Shown in pieces: positions 50,892 through 60,465 of a stretch of DNA of 64,000 nucleotides; the stretch's first letter is position 1; each line of letters opens with the position of its first letter. The translations under genes and the position numbers were made by a program. Location of the stretch: assembly GCA_044361595.1 (NCBI GenBank), contig JBIKIN010000001.1, positions 1-64,000 of the forward strand, given 5' to 3'. The notes under the pieces are model-generated. The model worked only from the letters and a program-made list of their open reading frames with translations. It did not search any database and was not told where the DNA came from. The stretch comes from Pseudopedobacter sp044361595. Lineage in GTDB: Bacteria > Bacteroidota > Bacteroidia > Sphingobacteriales > Sphingobacteriaceae.

Positions 50892-53800
50892 TTATCTTAA
50901 TAAAGTAACAGATCCAGTATATCTATTTCTACCATTATTAGGTTCTATCATAAAATAATAAACCCCAACTGGCATGTCCTGTCCATTTAGTTTTCCGTCC
51001 CAAGGTGTATTATATTGTTGGGCAGAAAAGACTTGTTGTCCGTATCTATTAAAAATTTTAATAGTCGCATTTACAAACGTCTCTAAATATTTAATTACCC
51101 AAGTATCATTGATACCATCTCCGTTTGGAGAAAATACGTTTGGAATAGTTGGGTCTATAATTACATTAACTGTTACTTCATCTGCAATTGCACAACCATC
51201 TTTAGATGTAATTGTTAAAGTATATTTAGTAGTTACTTTAGGGGTGGCAATTGGATTTGAAATACTATCATTACTCAAACCTATGGATGGTGTCCATTTG
51301 TATTTGATATTATTACCTGTTGCGGTTGATTTAATTTGTTTTTCGCCCTCTAACAAAATAAACAAATCCTCTCCAGCATCTACTGTAGGTATTGGCGATA
51401 CAACTATATTACCGGATATTTGTTCCACACAACCTTTTGTTGATGTAAAAGTGTATTTAATGGCATGTGTACCTACACCAGCAATGGCCGGGTCAAAAAA
51501 ACCATTTACAATACCCTTTCCTTCTAAAACACCTGTGCCTGCTATTCCAGTTGTTTCTCTAGCATTAGTGAATAAAAACCTTGGAGCATTTAAACATACC
51601 GGATCGACAGGAGTAAAAGCTAAAGTAGGACTTCCATTAACCGTAATAGTAACTGGCACCGATTCTTGAAAACAGTTTTGACCTGAATAAGCTCTAAATA
51701 CAACTTGATAATTTCTGTTAACAGAAGATGCTGGATATTTAAAAGTGTATTCTTTACCTGGTGCAGGATTATTATCTGTAAAAATAACATTATTACCAGT
51801 TGCAGAATATTGGTAAATGATTTCAAGTCTTACAATATTTCCAAACACAATGGTTGATGTGTTTTTAAAAGTTACAGGTGTATTGCTACATAAGTTATCT
51901 CTATTCAAAACATCAAAGCTAACTCTTGGATTAGAACCACTAATCGTAATTGTTTTACTTATTGTCGTAATACATCCTTCGGTAGAAGTAGCTTGCAATC
52001 TTACATTATAGGTACCTGTACTTAAATACCTATGTTCTGCATTTTGCTTAACTTTTTGTACTAGATCATTTGAACCATCGCCAAAATCCCATAACCACGA
52101 AGTTATGGTTCCACTAATTAATATACCATCAAATTTTACAACATCATTTATACAAGAACCTGGATCAGTAAAGTCTATTTGTGCCGGATTACTAATTCTT
52201 ATGGTTTTAGTAATAAATTCGGTACAACCAGTTTGAGAGGTAACTAATAATTTAACTATATAATTACCAGCAGTTGTAAACACTTGAGACGGATTTCTTA
52301 AATTACTAGTATTGCCGTTTCCAAAATCCCAAGCCCAAGAGGTAATGCCATCTGTAGAAACCGTTTCATCAATAAACAAAATGGTATTACCAACACATAA
52401 TGGATTTTGTGTAGAATAAGCAGGAGTTAATGGCTTAATAACTGATATAACTTTTTGAGTAGTTAATGAAGAGCAACCAATTGTACTTTGTAAAGTTAAT
52501 TTAACGGTATAATTTCCAATAGTATTGTAGATATGTGAAGGGTCTTTTAAAGTAGATGTTGTGCCATCACCAAAATCCCACAACCACTTTACAACTGGCT
52601 CTCCAATATTCTTTTCTACATAAGTAAACTGTAAAGGAAGAGTAACACATACTTTACTATTTGCATTAAACTCTGCAACAGGTAGGTCTACTACCTCTAA
52701 ATTAAAGTTAATTATTTCTTCATCGGTTGTTGAACAAACATTAGAATTTACTGGTAAAGTTGAGGTGATAACTATTTGTTTATTACCGCTGGTACTAAAA
52801 GATTTTCCTGCTGGCAAATTAAATTGATAAAGCGTTTTATTATTAACAACAACTTGTGTAAACGTAGGATTATTCTGAGTTATAGGAGTTGAATTAGTTT
52901 CTAATTGCCAAACTAATTTTGAGGGGATGTATGGTAACAAAAGCCTAAAATCATATTGATCTGTTATACATGCTATTTTTACTACTTCATTTGTAGAACT
53001 TTTTAAAGCATTAACAACTGTTGTAGAAGCCAAACTGGTTCCGGCAGAATAAGCGTAAGATTCTACAAATCCAAAGCCATAAGCAATTGCATTAAATCCA
53101 GTATCTGCTGCTAAACTAAAATTAGTACCACCAATAGAATTTAACTGAATTTGAGCATAAGAATATTCTGGAGAGTTAGGAACAGCTGTAAAACTATTAC
53201 CAAAATTTGTATTATTAATTTTAAAACTACTAACCTTACTTGATGGAATTACCACGTTTATATACTGCTCAGATATTGCTAATTTAGAAGAAGAATACAA
53301 TGTGATTTTATCTATACTGTATTCTAATGGATTTAGGATAACCATATCTGGATCGCCAACTATAGAATTGGTAGATGTTGCATTTCTACTATCAGAACAA
53401 TATTGACTAAGCGCAAATTGAGCTACAGCTATAGGCTTGTTAGATTTAATGATAGATGGCGTATTAATTGGAAGTGATGTGTAAAATTTACCTGCGTCTA
53501 AATTCACTGTTGCTCCGTTAACTGTTACAATGGTGCCATTTTCTGCAGCAAAAACTCTATAAATACTTCCGGTATTTCGGTTAAAGAATGGAATTAAAGG
53601 ATAAGAGTTACCCCAACTTTGGGTAGGATATAATTGCTGAAAAAGTGGATCTAAAGAACCGGCAGGTGGAACTAATGGATTACAACTTGCTGTACCTATG
53701 CCAATTGCATTACTACCAGAAAAAGCAGCAATTCTCTTACAACCTGATGTAACAGAATCTACTTCTATTAATGATCCAGAAATATCATTATTATTTTGAT

Positions 53801-54398
53801 ATTGATAAACATCTCCAGCATTCACTAAAGTTACAGAAAAAGGTGTACCATCAACCCCGTTAATGACTGGTTTTATGTTAATTTTTGTGTTTGCATCAGC
53901 AGCTACAATGTTAAATTGTGAAGAGTTAGTATTTTGAGCATTTGAAACTTGATCATAAGCCATTGCAAAATGCTTTTGACCTAAAGCTTCATAAGGTAAC
54001 ACTAAAGATGCTGCAGACCTTGCGCCAGCAAAAACGTGTGCGTAAACCACAATATTAGGCTGACCAGCATTGGTAACTACTCTAATTCCTTTATTGGTTT
54101 GAATGCCGGTTCCGGGGCCAATAAATGAGACGTTTCTAGGAACTTGAATTTCTGTAACTGTATTGGCCGCAACTGTAAAGGTTTGGTTTGATGTACCACA
54201 AATAACTCTTCCAGAACTATTACTTTTAGAAGTAACAAAAATAGACATGGTAGCCAGCTGATTACCAGCAGGTACGTGATCGGGAAAACAAACCCAAAAG
54301 TCAGATCCTTCGTTAGAAATGTTTTGGGCAGATGTGGTATTATTTAATACAATAATGAGACTTAATGCAAAAAATAATGCTTTAAAATAAAATCTCAT
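50892..54398 (-). CDS. Large secreted protein: IgGFc-binding-like, PKD repeats, CHU_C type IX sorting domain
   Basis: 1168 residues. A signal peptide ends at about residue 24 (TSAQ). The N-terminal ~430 residues resemble the IgGFc-binding N-terminal domain (EGSDFWVCFPDH; NKGIRVVTNAGQPNIVVYAHVF). Three PKD domains follow (WLWDFGDGTTST, WAWDFGNGNTSN, WLWDFGDGSND). The last 82 residues (NVFSPNGDGINDTW ... PWDGKLNGQDMPVGVYYFMI) are a gliding-motility C-terminal (type B) sorting domain for type IX secretion. It is probably a surface adhesin. Confidence 0.92.
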   Translation of the reverse strand: MRFYFKALFFALSLIIVLNNTTSAQNISNEGSDFWVCFPDHVPAGNQLATMSIFVTSKSNSSGRVICGTSNQTFTVAANTVTEIQVPRNVSFIGPGTGIQTNKGIRVVTNAGQPNIVVYAHVFAGARSAASLVLPYEALGQKHFAMAYDQVSNAQNTNSSQFNIVAADANTKINIKPVINGVDGTPFSVTLVNAGDVYQYQNNNDISGSLIEVDSVTSGCKRIAAFSGSNAIGIGTASCNPLVPPAGSLDPLFQQLYPTQSWGNSYPLIPFFNRNTGSIYRVFAAENGTIVTVNGATVNLDAGKFYTSLPINTPSIIKSNKPIAVAQFALSQYCSDSRNATSTNSIVGDPDMVILNPLEYSIDKITLYSSSKLAISEQYINVVIPSSKVSSFKINNTNFGNSFTAVPNSPEYSYAQIQLNSIGGTNFSLAADTGFNAIAYGFGFVESYAYSAGTSLASTTVVNALKSSTNEVVKIACITDQYDFRLLLPYIPSKLVWQLETNSTPITQNNPTFTQVVVNNKTLYQFNLPAGKSFSTSGNKQIVITSTLPVNSNVCSTTDEEIINFNLEVVDLPVAEFNANSKVCVTLPLQFTYVEKNIGEPVVKWLWDFGDGTTSTLKDPSHIYNTIGNYTVKLTLQSTIGCSSLTTQKVISVIKPLTPAYSTQNPLCVGNTILFIDETVSTDGITSWAWDFGNGNTSNLRNPSQVFTTAGNYIVKLLVTSQTGCTEFITKTIRISNPAQIDFTDPGSCINDVVKFDGILISGTITSWLWDFGDGSNDLVQKVKQNAEHRYLSTGTYNVRLQATSTEGCITTISKTITISGSNPRVSFDVLNRDNLCSNTPVTFKNTSTIVFGNIVRLEIIYQYSATGNNVIFTDNNPAPGKEYTFKYPASSVNRNYQVVFRAYSGQNCFQESVPVTITVNGSPTLAFTPVDPVCLNAPRFLFTNARETTGIAGTGVLEGKGIVNGFFDPAIAGVGTHAIKYTFTSTKGCVEQISGNIVVSPIPTVDAGEDLFILLEGEKQIKSTATGNNIKYKWTPSIGLSNDSISNPIATPKVTTKYTLTITSKDGCAIADEVTVNVIIDPTIPNVFSPNGDGINDTWVIKYLETFVNATIKIFNRYGQQVFSAQQYNTPWDGKLNGQDMPVGVYYFMIEPNNGRNRYTGSVTLLR

Positions 54399-54532
54399 TT
54401 AGGTTAATCTATGATAAGCATACGTTATACAAAGTAAACAGTTTCTGATTATATTTTAATAAAATAATCAGATTTATTTAATTTGAATCCGCTATATAAC
54501 TATTTAACCCTCATTAAAATAAAATTTTAATT

Positions 54533-54883
54533 TTAAGATGCGAAACTTAACATTGCTTGAGACATAAAAACTCGCTTTCTTACAACAACCTCGTGTTTTA
54601 AACCTAAAGATAAATCTACCCAATCTTGGTTTACCGCTCTTATTAATTTTTCTTTTTGAGCCCTAGTAAATCTATTAATCAAATTAAATCTTGTTTGAGC
54701 ATTTAACTCGGTTGATAATTCTTCAAAATAAACCAGTCTAGAAATATGAGCACTATTATCAAAAGATAGATTTGGTATTTTTTGGTAAAAATCCATCGTC
54801 TTGTTTAAATCGGAGCTTAATCCTACATGTAAGTTATTTCTATTTCTATCTGTAACTATAAAAACATATTTTTTCATAACCAT
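54533..54883 (-). CDS. Degenerate GIY-YIG-like small protein
   Basis: 116 residues (an ATG two codons downstream gives MKKYVFIVTDRNRN). The order of segments YVFIVTDRNRNNLHVGLSSDLNKTMDFY, SRLVYFEEL and NLINRFTRAQKEKLIRAVNQDW parallels UvrC-like GIY-YIG nucleases (YVYILTN...YIGVT; LVYYE; W.R..KI.LI), but the GIY and YIG tripeptides and catalytic arginine context are altered. It is probably a non-catalytic relative. It runs divergently from the S24-type regulator gene. Confidence 0.65.
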   Translation of the reverse strand: MVMKKYVFIVTDRNRNNLHVGLSSDLNKTMDFYQKIPNLSFDNSAHISRLVYFEELSTELNAQTRFNLINRFTRAQKEKLIRAVNQDWVDLSLGLKHEVVVRKRVFMSQAMLSFAS

Positions 54884-54983
54884 CTATTTTATAATAATTT
54901 TATTTTCGCTAATTAAAAATAAATTGCTAATTTTATTGGCACAAACTTACTAATATTTTTAGTATTTCAAAATTAATTTTAAA

Positions 54984-55760
54984 ATGAGTAAAATTTCAGA
55001 AAACATTAAATACTTAAGAAAGCAAAAAGGTTTAACCCAACAACAGTTTGCTGATGTTATGGAGATTAAAAGATCTTTAATAGGTGCTTACGAAGAAGAA
55101 AGGGCTGACCCTAAATATGATTTACTTCAAAAATTTTCTGAATATTTTGAACTAAGCATTGATGAGTTAATTAACGAAACTATTAACGATAAATGGAAAA
55201 AGAAGCCAAACTTAAGCACTTCTAATGTGAGGGTTTTAAGTATTACTGTTGATAAAGACGATAATGAGAATATAGAATTGGTGCCAGTAAAAGCTAGTGC
55301 TGGATATTTAAACGGTTATGCAGACCCAGAGTTTGTAGGTGCGTTGCCTAAATTTTCTATTCCAATGTTTAAGAACGGAACATTTAGAGCTTTTGAAATC
55401 AAAGGCGATTCTATGCTTCCGCTTTCATCTGGCTCTGTAATTATATCTGAATATATAGAAAACTGGAACGACTTAAAAATTGGAGAAACGGCAGTTGTTG
55501 TAAGTAAAAATGATGGTGTTGTTTATAAAAGAATGGGATCAAAACTTAAGCAAGACAAAGGTTTAAAACTAGTTTCCGATAATCCTATTTATGATCCTTA
55601 TTTTGTACCTGCCGAAGATATTCTAGAAATTTGGAAAGCAAAAGCGTTTATATCTACAGATTTACCACAACCTACACCCGAACCTACTATGGAAAGTTTA
55701 ACAAATATGATGGCACAAATGCAAAAATCTATCAGTGAATTAAAAAAGGATGATAATTAA
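54984..55760 (+). CDS. XRE-HTH and S24 (LexA-like) transcriptional regulator
   Basis: 258 residues. An N-terminal XRE helix-turn-helix (ENIKYLRKQKGLTQQQFADVMEIKRSLIGAYEEERADPKYDLL) is followed by an S24 peptidase-like domain with an Ala106-Gly107 potential cleavage site (KASAGYLNGYADPEF), Ser143 (KGDSMLP) and Lys182 (GVVYKRM). The dyad is complete, so self-cleavage upon DNA damage is possible, as in LexA or CI. Targets are unknown. Confidence 0.9.
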   Translation: MSKISENIKYLRKQKGLTQQQFADVMEIKRSLIGAYEEERADPKYDLLQKFSEYFELSIDELINETINDKWKKKPNLSTSNVRVLSITVDKDDNENIELVPVKASAGYLNGYADPEFVGALPKFSIPMFKNGTFRAFEIKGDSMLPLSSGSVIISEYIENWNDLKIGETAVVVSKNDGVVYKRMGSKLKQDKGLKLVSDNPIYDPYFVPAEDILEIWKAKAFISTDLPQPTPEPTMESLTNMMAQMQKSISELKKDDN

Positions 55761-55826
55761 TTTTTTAAATAATTAAACCTTTTATGTTTTTCCATATCTT
55801 AGAATCATTAATTATAAACTAAAAAC

Positions 55827-56180
55827 ATGAAAAAATTAATTTTAAGCATTTTATTATTTGTTGCATTGGCAGGTACAACTTTTGCACAAAAGAAAACCGT
55901 TGAAGAAAGAGCAAAAATGGCTACTGAAAAAATGGAAAAAGAGTTAGGCCTTAAAGCTGATCAGAAGACAAAAATTTACGAAGCTAATTTAGTAAAGATT
56001 AAAGCTACTGATGATTTAAGAGCTTCGTTAGCTAGCGGAGAAAAACCTACTCCAGAACAAATGAAGCCTATTAATCAAGCTTATGGTTTGATTGTTAAAG
56101 AAACCTTAACAGGCGAACAAAAAGCTAAAATGGCAGAATTAAGAGCAGCCGAACAAAAGAAAAAAGAAGGCACTAAATAA
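55827..56180 (+). CDS. Small exported helical protein (Spy/CpxP-like, DUF4890-like)
   Basis: 117 residues with a clean signal peptide (MKKLILSILLFVALAGTTFAQ) and a charged helical mature part (VEERAKMATEKMEKELGLKADQKTKIYEANL; MKPINQAYGLIVKETLTGEQKAKMAEL). The pattern of 'LTEEQ/L..DQ' helices resembles Spy/LTXXQ periplasmic proteins and DUF4890; function unproven. A strong terminator follows. Confidence 0.75.
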   Translation: MKKLILSILLFVALAGTTFAQKKTVEERAKMATEKMEKELGLKADQKTKIYEANLVKIKATDDLRASLASGEKPTPEQMKPINQAYGLIVKETLTGEQKAKMAELRAAEQKKKEGTK

Positions 56181-56203
56181 CTAATCTCTTCAAAATTATA
56201 CTT

Positions 56204-56230
56204 AAAGCCTTACCTTTGTAAGGCTTTTTT
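56204..56230 (+). terminator. Rho-independent terminator
   Basis: Stem AAAGCCTTAC (56204-56213) with GTAAGGCTTT (56218-56227), loop CTTT and a T-run. The sequence TACCTTTG inside it (56211-56218) also fits a -7 promoter box for the biotin genes, but no matching -33 element is seen. Confidence 0.9.
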
Positions 56231-56249
56231 ATTTTAAACCATTTCACCT

Positions 56250-57374
56250 TTGACTCAATTTCTATCAGATAAAATAAACGAAAGGATTTTAGCTAACTCG
56301 TTAAGAGATTTAAAATTTAATGATAATAATTTGATAGATTTTTCATCTAACGACTATTTAGGCTTTGCAAACTCGGAACACTTAAAAGCTAAATTATTAG
56401 AGGAGTTGTCAAAACATGAAAATTACACATTAGGATCTACAGGGTCTAGATTAATCTCTGGAAACACCAGATATATTGAAGAATTAGAAAGCTATATTGC
56501 AAATTATCATCAAGCAGAAACAGGCTTAATTTTTAACTCTGGTTATGATGCCAATATTGGATTACTATCCTCTATAGCAAACAGAAACGACACTTTTATC
56601 TGTGATGAATTAATTCACGCCAGTTTAATTGATGGAGTGAGATTAAGCAAAGCCAACAAATTTACTTTCAAACATAATAACCTAATTGCATTAGAAGATA
56701 AGCTAAAAATAGCGAAGGGTAATGTTTTTGTAATTACAGAGAGTGTTTTTTCTATGGATGGTGATTTTGCACCACTTACTCAAATTATAGGGTTAGTAAA
56801 TAAATATAAAGCAAATTTAATTGTTGACGAGGCACATGCTACTGGTGTAATAGGCAAAAATGGAGAGGGTTTAGTTCAAGCTTTAGGCTTGCAAGACCAA
56901 ATTTTTGCAAGAATAATCACTTTTGGTAAGGCAATAGGAAGCCACGGAGCAATTGTTTTAGGTTCTCAAATCTTAAAAACCTATTTAATAAACTTTGCCC
57001 GATCTTTTATTTACACCACTGCGCCTTCATTTCATAATTTAGCCATTGTAAAAAATGCTTATCAATATTTAAATAAGGCAAATGAGGTTATTTACTTGCA
57101 AAATTTAATTGCTTATTTTAATACTAAAATAAAAGACATAAACCATCAATTTATTTATAGCGAAAGTGCGATCCAAAGTTTGTTAGTTAGTGGCAATTTG
57201 GAGTGTAAAGAAACAGCTAAAAGGATTAGAGATAAAGGCTTTAATGTTAAGGCAATTTTATCTCCCACTGTACCAATAGGTAAAGAACGTATTAGAATTT
57301 GCTTACATGCATACAATACAAAAGAAGAAATAGATCATTTAGTTAATACCATTATACAATTAATACATGAATAA
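56250..57374 (+). CDS. bioF: 8-amino-7-oxononanoate synthase
   Basis: 374 residues from a TTG start. A PLP-dependent alpha-oxoamine synthase that condenses pimeloyl-thioester with alanine in biotin synthesis. Hallmarks: DFSSNDYLGFA, GSTGSRLISGN, DEAHATG (193-199) and the PLP lysine Lys227 in FGKAIGSHGA. It overlaps bioD by 8 bp. No bioA or bioB is in the window. Confidence 0.94.
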   Translation: MTQFLSDKINERILANSLRDLKFNDNNLIDFSSNDYLGFANSEHLKAKLLEELSKHENYTLGSTGSRLISGNTRYIEELESYIANYHQAETGLIFNSGYDANIGLLSSIANRNDTFICDELIHASLIDGVRLSKANKFTFKHNNLIALEDKLKIAKGNVFVITESVFSMDGDFAPLTQIIGLVNKYKANLIVDEAHATGVIGKNGEGLVQALGLQDQIFARIITFGKAIGSHGAIVLGSQILKTYLINFARSFIYTTAPSFHNLAIVKNAYQYLNKANEVIYLQNLIAYFNTKIKDINHQFIYSESAIQSLLVSGNLECKETAKRIRDKGFNVKAILSPTVPIGKERIRICLHAYNTKEEIDHLVNTIIQLIHE

Positions 57375-57981
57375 ATTTTTTGTAACCGGAATTGGAACAG
57401 AAATTGGCAAAACCATCACATCAGCAGTTTTAGTAGAATATTTAAAAGCAGATTATTGGAAACCTATACAGTCTGGTGATTTAGATTATTCAGATACTAT
57501 TAAAGTTAAAAACCTGATTTCTAATCAAGAAACTCAATTTCATGAGGAGAGTTATCGATTAACACAACCCTATTCTCCACATTACTCCGCACAATTAGAC
57601 GGTGTTGCTATCAGCCTAAACAAAATAGAAATCCCTAAAACCACCAATAATTTAATTATTGAAGGGGCTGGCGGGCTAATGGTGCCGTTAAATGACGAAG
57701 ATTTAATTATTGATTTAATTAAGAGATTTGAAGTAGAAGTGATATTGGTTTCTAGAAATTATTTAGGCAGTATAAATCACACGTTGCTATCAGTAGAAGC
57801 TCTAAAAAGCAGAAACATCCCAATTAAAGGCATCATATTTAATGGAGAAAGCACTCCTGCATCAGAAAACATTATTCTAAAACAAACGGGTTTACATGTG
57901 ATTGGAAGAATTCCAATTTTAAATCATGTTACAAAAGAAACTATCAAAGATTTATGCGAAAAAATTAATCTAACTTTTTAA
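57367..57981 (+). CDS. bioD: Dethiobiotin synthetase
   Basis: 204 residues with the P-loop TGIGTEIGKTITSAVL (Lys15) and KPIQSGDLDYSDT; GAGGLMVPLND in the middle. It closes the ureido ring of dethiobiotin with ATP and CO2. It overlaps bioF by 8 bp and the converging gpsA by 4 bp. Confidence 0.94.
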   Translation: MNKFFVTGIGTEIGKTITSAVLVEYLKADYWKPIQSGDLDYSDTIKVKNLISNQETQFHEESYRLTQPYSPHYSAQLDGVAISLNKIEIPKTTNNLIIEGAGGLMVPLNDEDLIIDLIKRFEVEVILVSRNYLGSINHTLLSVEALKSRNIPIKGIIFNGESTPASENIILKQTGLHVIGRIPILNHVTKETIKDLCEKINLTF

Positions 57982-58985
57982 GAGAGTTGATCTGCCAATA
58001 GCTTCATTTCGATATTTGGCGAGTGTCTTTCGTATAAAATTGCATAAACAGCTCTAGCAATTGGCATATTTACTTTGCATTGTTTATTAATTTGATGGAT
58101 ACTATTTACTGCATAATAACCCTCGGCAACCATATTCATTTCTAACTGAGCCGATTTTACAGTATAACCCTTCCCTATCATGTTACCAAATGTTCGGTTT
58201 CTGCTAAACTGAGAATATGCGGTTACTAACAAATCGCCCAAATATGCCGATTCGTTAATATCTCTATTTATTGGATGTATGGCATCTACAAATCGGCTCA
58301 TTTCTCTAATGGCATTAGAAATTAAAACCGCTTGGAAATTATCTCCAAAACCAACACCATGACAAATACCACTAGCTACGGCATAAATATTTTTTAATAC
58401 GGCACCATATTCTGTACCGTAAATATCATCAGAGATATTGGTTTTGATATACCTATTATTTACGAGCTTAGAGAAACGGCAAGCCAAACCTAAATCTTGC
58501 GAAGCAATGGTTAAATAGCTTAACTTTTCTAATGCTACTTCTTCTGCATGGCAGGGACCACTAATTACAATAATATCATCTAGCGGAATTTGATATTTTT
58601 GATGAATAAACTCACCTATAATCAGGTTTTCATCTGGTACAATTCCTTTTATGGCTGATATAATTTTCTTACCTTTTAAATGATCTGCCGTAATAGGTTC
58701 AAAAGCTTGTTTTAAAAAAGCTGCTGGTATATTTAATAGAACTAAATCGGCATTTTTAATTGCTTCTAAAATATTGGTTGTAATGTGAGTTGCTTTAACT
58801 TTTATCTCTACAGAAGATAGGTATTTTGGATTGTGTTTATATTTACAGATATGGTCTACTGCAGCTTGGTCACGCATCCACCAATAAATTTCTTTTTCAA
58901 CGAGGTTATCTGTTAGCATTTTAACAATTGCCGTTGCCCAGCTTCCACCTCCAATAATTGCTATTTTTTCTAAGCTATTTTGCAT
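57978..58985 (-). CDS. gpsA: NAD(P)H-dependent glycerol-3-phosphate dehydrogenase
   Basis: 335 residues from the ATG at 58985 (MQNSLEKIAIIGGGSWATAI). An in-frame upstream ATG at 59039 would add 18 hydrophobic residues but overlaps the terminator of the preceding gene, so the shorter start is chosen. The nucleotide fold GGGSWATA, the ISGPCHAEEV block and EYGAVLKNIYAVASGICHG with the catalytic-type lysine identify GpsA, which makes sn-glycerol-3-phosphate for membrane lipids. Confidence 0.93.
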   Translation of the reverse strand: MQNSLEKIAIIGGGSWATAIVKMLTDNLVEKEIYWWMRDQAAVDHICKYKHNPKYLSSVEIKVKATHITTNILEAIKNADLVLLNIPAAFLKQAFEPITADHLKGKKIISAIKGIVPDENLIIGEFIHQKYQIPLDDIIVISGPCHAEEVALEKLSYLTIASQDLGLACRFSKLVNNRYIKTNISDDIYGTEYGAVLKNIYAVASGICHGVGFGDNFQAVLISNAIREMSRFVDAIHPINRDINESAYLGDLLVTAYSQFSRNRTFGNMIGKGYTVKSAQLEMNMVAEGYYAVNSIHQINKQCKVNMPIARAVYAILYERHSPNIEMKLLADQLS

Positions 58986-59025
58986 AAAAAGTAAAAAAAT
59001 TAGGTCTTTAAGAAAAAATTGGAAC

Positions 59026-59059
59026 AAAAAAAATCCCAATCTGACGTATCAAATTGGGA
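59026..59059 (-). terminator. Rho-independent terminator after the MacA-like adaptor gene
   Basis: On the minus strand: TCCCAAT ... ATTGGGA stem with a ~12-nt loop followed by eight Ts. It lies between the adaptor gene and gpsA and supports the shorter gpsA start. Confidence 0.85.
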
Positions 59060-59085
59060 CAAATTAAGTAATTTAAAATTAAATT

Positions 59086-60432
59086 CTATTTCTTATCGGC
59101 ACTAAAAAGCTTTTCTTTATCAACAACCTCTACAACCATATCATTCTTTAAAGTTTTAGAAATAGCAGCGTAAGGAGCGCTTACTACCTGTTGTCCAGGT
59201 TTTAATCCAGATAAAATGATAATATTTTGATCATCTTGAATACTTGTTTTAACCTCTACTTGCTTTACTTTTCCTGCTTCAACTACAAACACATATTCTT
59301 TAGCTTTTGGCTTATTTTTCTCTAGCTTTTTAAGCTCTTCTTCATCTTTTTCTGGCCCATCTACATTAGCATCTTTTACTTTTTCTTCTTCTCTTATCGT
59401 TACAGATTGTATAGGAACAACCAAACCTCTTGTTCTTTCTGTTTGGATGTCTACTGTGGCTGATAAACCTGGTTTAAACGGAGAACTAGAATTACCTTTA
59501 TTGGTAAGATTACTATAAGACTCTGGCAAAATTCTAATCTTTACCGCAAAGTTAGTTACTTGGTCTGCACTTGCGCCTACCACACTTGCAGAGCTTGCAA
59601 TCTCGGTCACGATACCTTTAAACTTCTTATCCATAAAAGCATCAACCTCAATAACTGCGGTATCGCCTAAACTTAAACGATTGATGTCATTCTCGTTCAC
59701 ATCAACATTTACTTCCATGCTAGACAGGTTTGCAATAGTCATAATTTCTGTACCTGTCATTTGAGCTGTACCTACCACACGTTCTCCTTTTTCTACATTT
59801 AACTTAGATACAATGCCATCTACAGGTGCATAAATATTGGTACGAGCTAAGTTATCGCTTGCTTCTTTAACTCCAGCCCCAGATTGCGCTAATCCAAACT
59901 TTGCTCCAATTAGACTTTGTTTAGACGACTCTACATTAGATTTTGCAGTTTGGTACTCTGCTTGCGCTGCGTCAAATTCTGCTGCAGAAATCACTTTATC
60001 TTTATATAAAGCTTGGTTTCTTTTAAACCTTGCTTCTATATTTTTTAAATTAGCTTGCGCTTGTACAATTTGTTGCTCTGCACCAGCTACAGAAGCTTTT
60101 TGTGCGTTGTAAGATGCAACAGTTCTCTCGTATCCAGAAACTAAGATATCTGGCTTAATTTTACATAAAAGCTGACCTTTTTTAACTAAGTCGCCTTCTT
60201 TAACGGTAAGCTCTACAATTTCTCCTGATACCTCTGGACTAAGTTTCACCTCTACTTCTGGTTGTATTTTACCACTTGCCGATACCGTTTCAATAATATC
60301 TTTTTGCGATGTTTTGGTTACAGCAACTTGTGTTGTTTTGCTTTTTCCAATCCATCCCATTTTATTGCCTACTACAGCAAGTACTATTAAAACACCTACT
60401 CCAATTAGTACATTTCTAAGCGTCTTGTTCAT
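59086..60432 (-). CDS. MacA-like efflux periplasmic adaptor (membrane fusion protein)
   Basis: 448 residues: one N-terminal membrane anchor (LIGVGVLIVLAVVGNKMGW), a lipoyl/barrel-sandwich domain split by a long coiled-coil hairpin (about 95-185), a beta-barrel, and a charged Glu/Lys insert near the C-terminus (EKVKDANVDGPEKDEEELKKLEKNKPKAKE). It bridges an inner-membrane pump and the TolC-like protein encoded 33 bp upstream. No ABC or RND pump gene follows; gpsA does. Confidence 0.9.
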   Translation of the reverse strand: MNKTLRNVLIGVGVLIVLAVVGNKMGWIGKSKTTQVAVTKTSQKDIIETVSASGKIQPEVEVKLSPEVSGEIVELTVKEGDLVKKGQLLCKIKPDILVSGYERTVASYNAQKASVAGAEQQIVQAQANLKNIEARFKRNQALYKDKVISAAEFDAAQAEYQTAKSNVESSKQSLIGAKFGLAQSGAGVKEASDNLARTNIYAPVDGIVSKLNVEKGERVVGTAQMTGTEIMTIANLSSMEVNVDVNENDINRLSLGDTAVIEVDAFMDKKFKGIVTEIASSASVVGASADQVTNFAVKIRILPESYSNLTNKGNSSSPFKPGLSATVDIQTERTRGLVVPIQSVTIREEEKVKDANVDGPEKDEEELKKLEKNKPKAKEYVFVVEAGKVKQVEVKTSIQDDQNIIILSGLKPGQQVVSAPYAAISKTLKNDMVVEVVDKEKLFSADKK

Positions 60433-60465
60433 TTTATTTATAATTTATTAAGGTTTGATTTAAAA

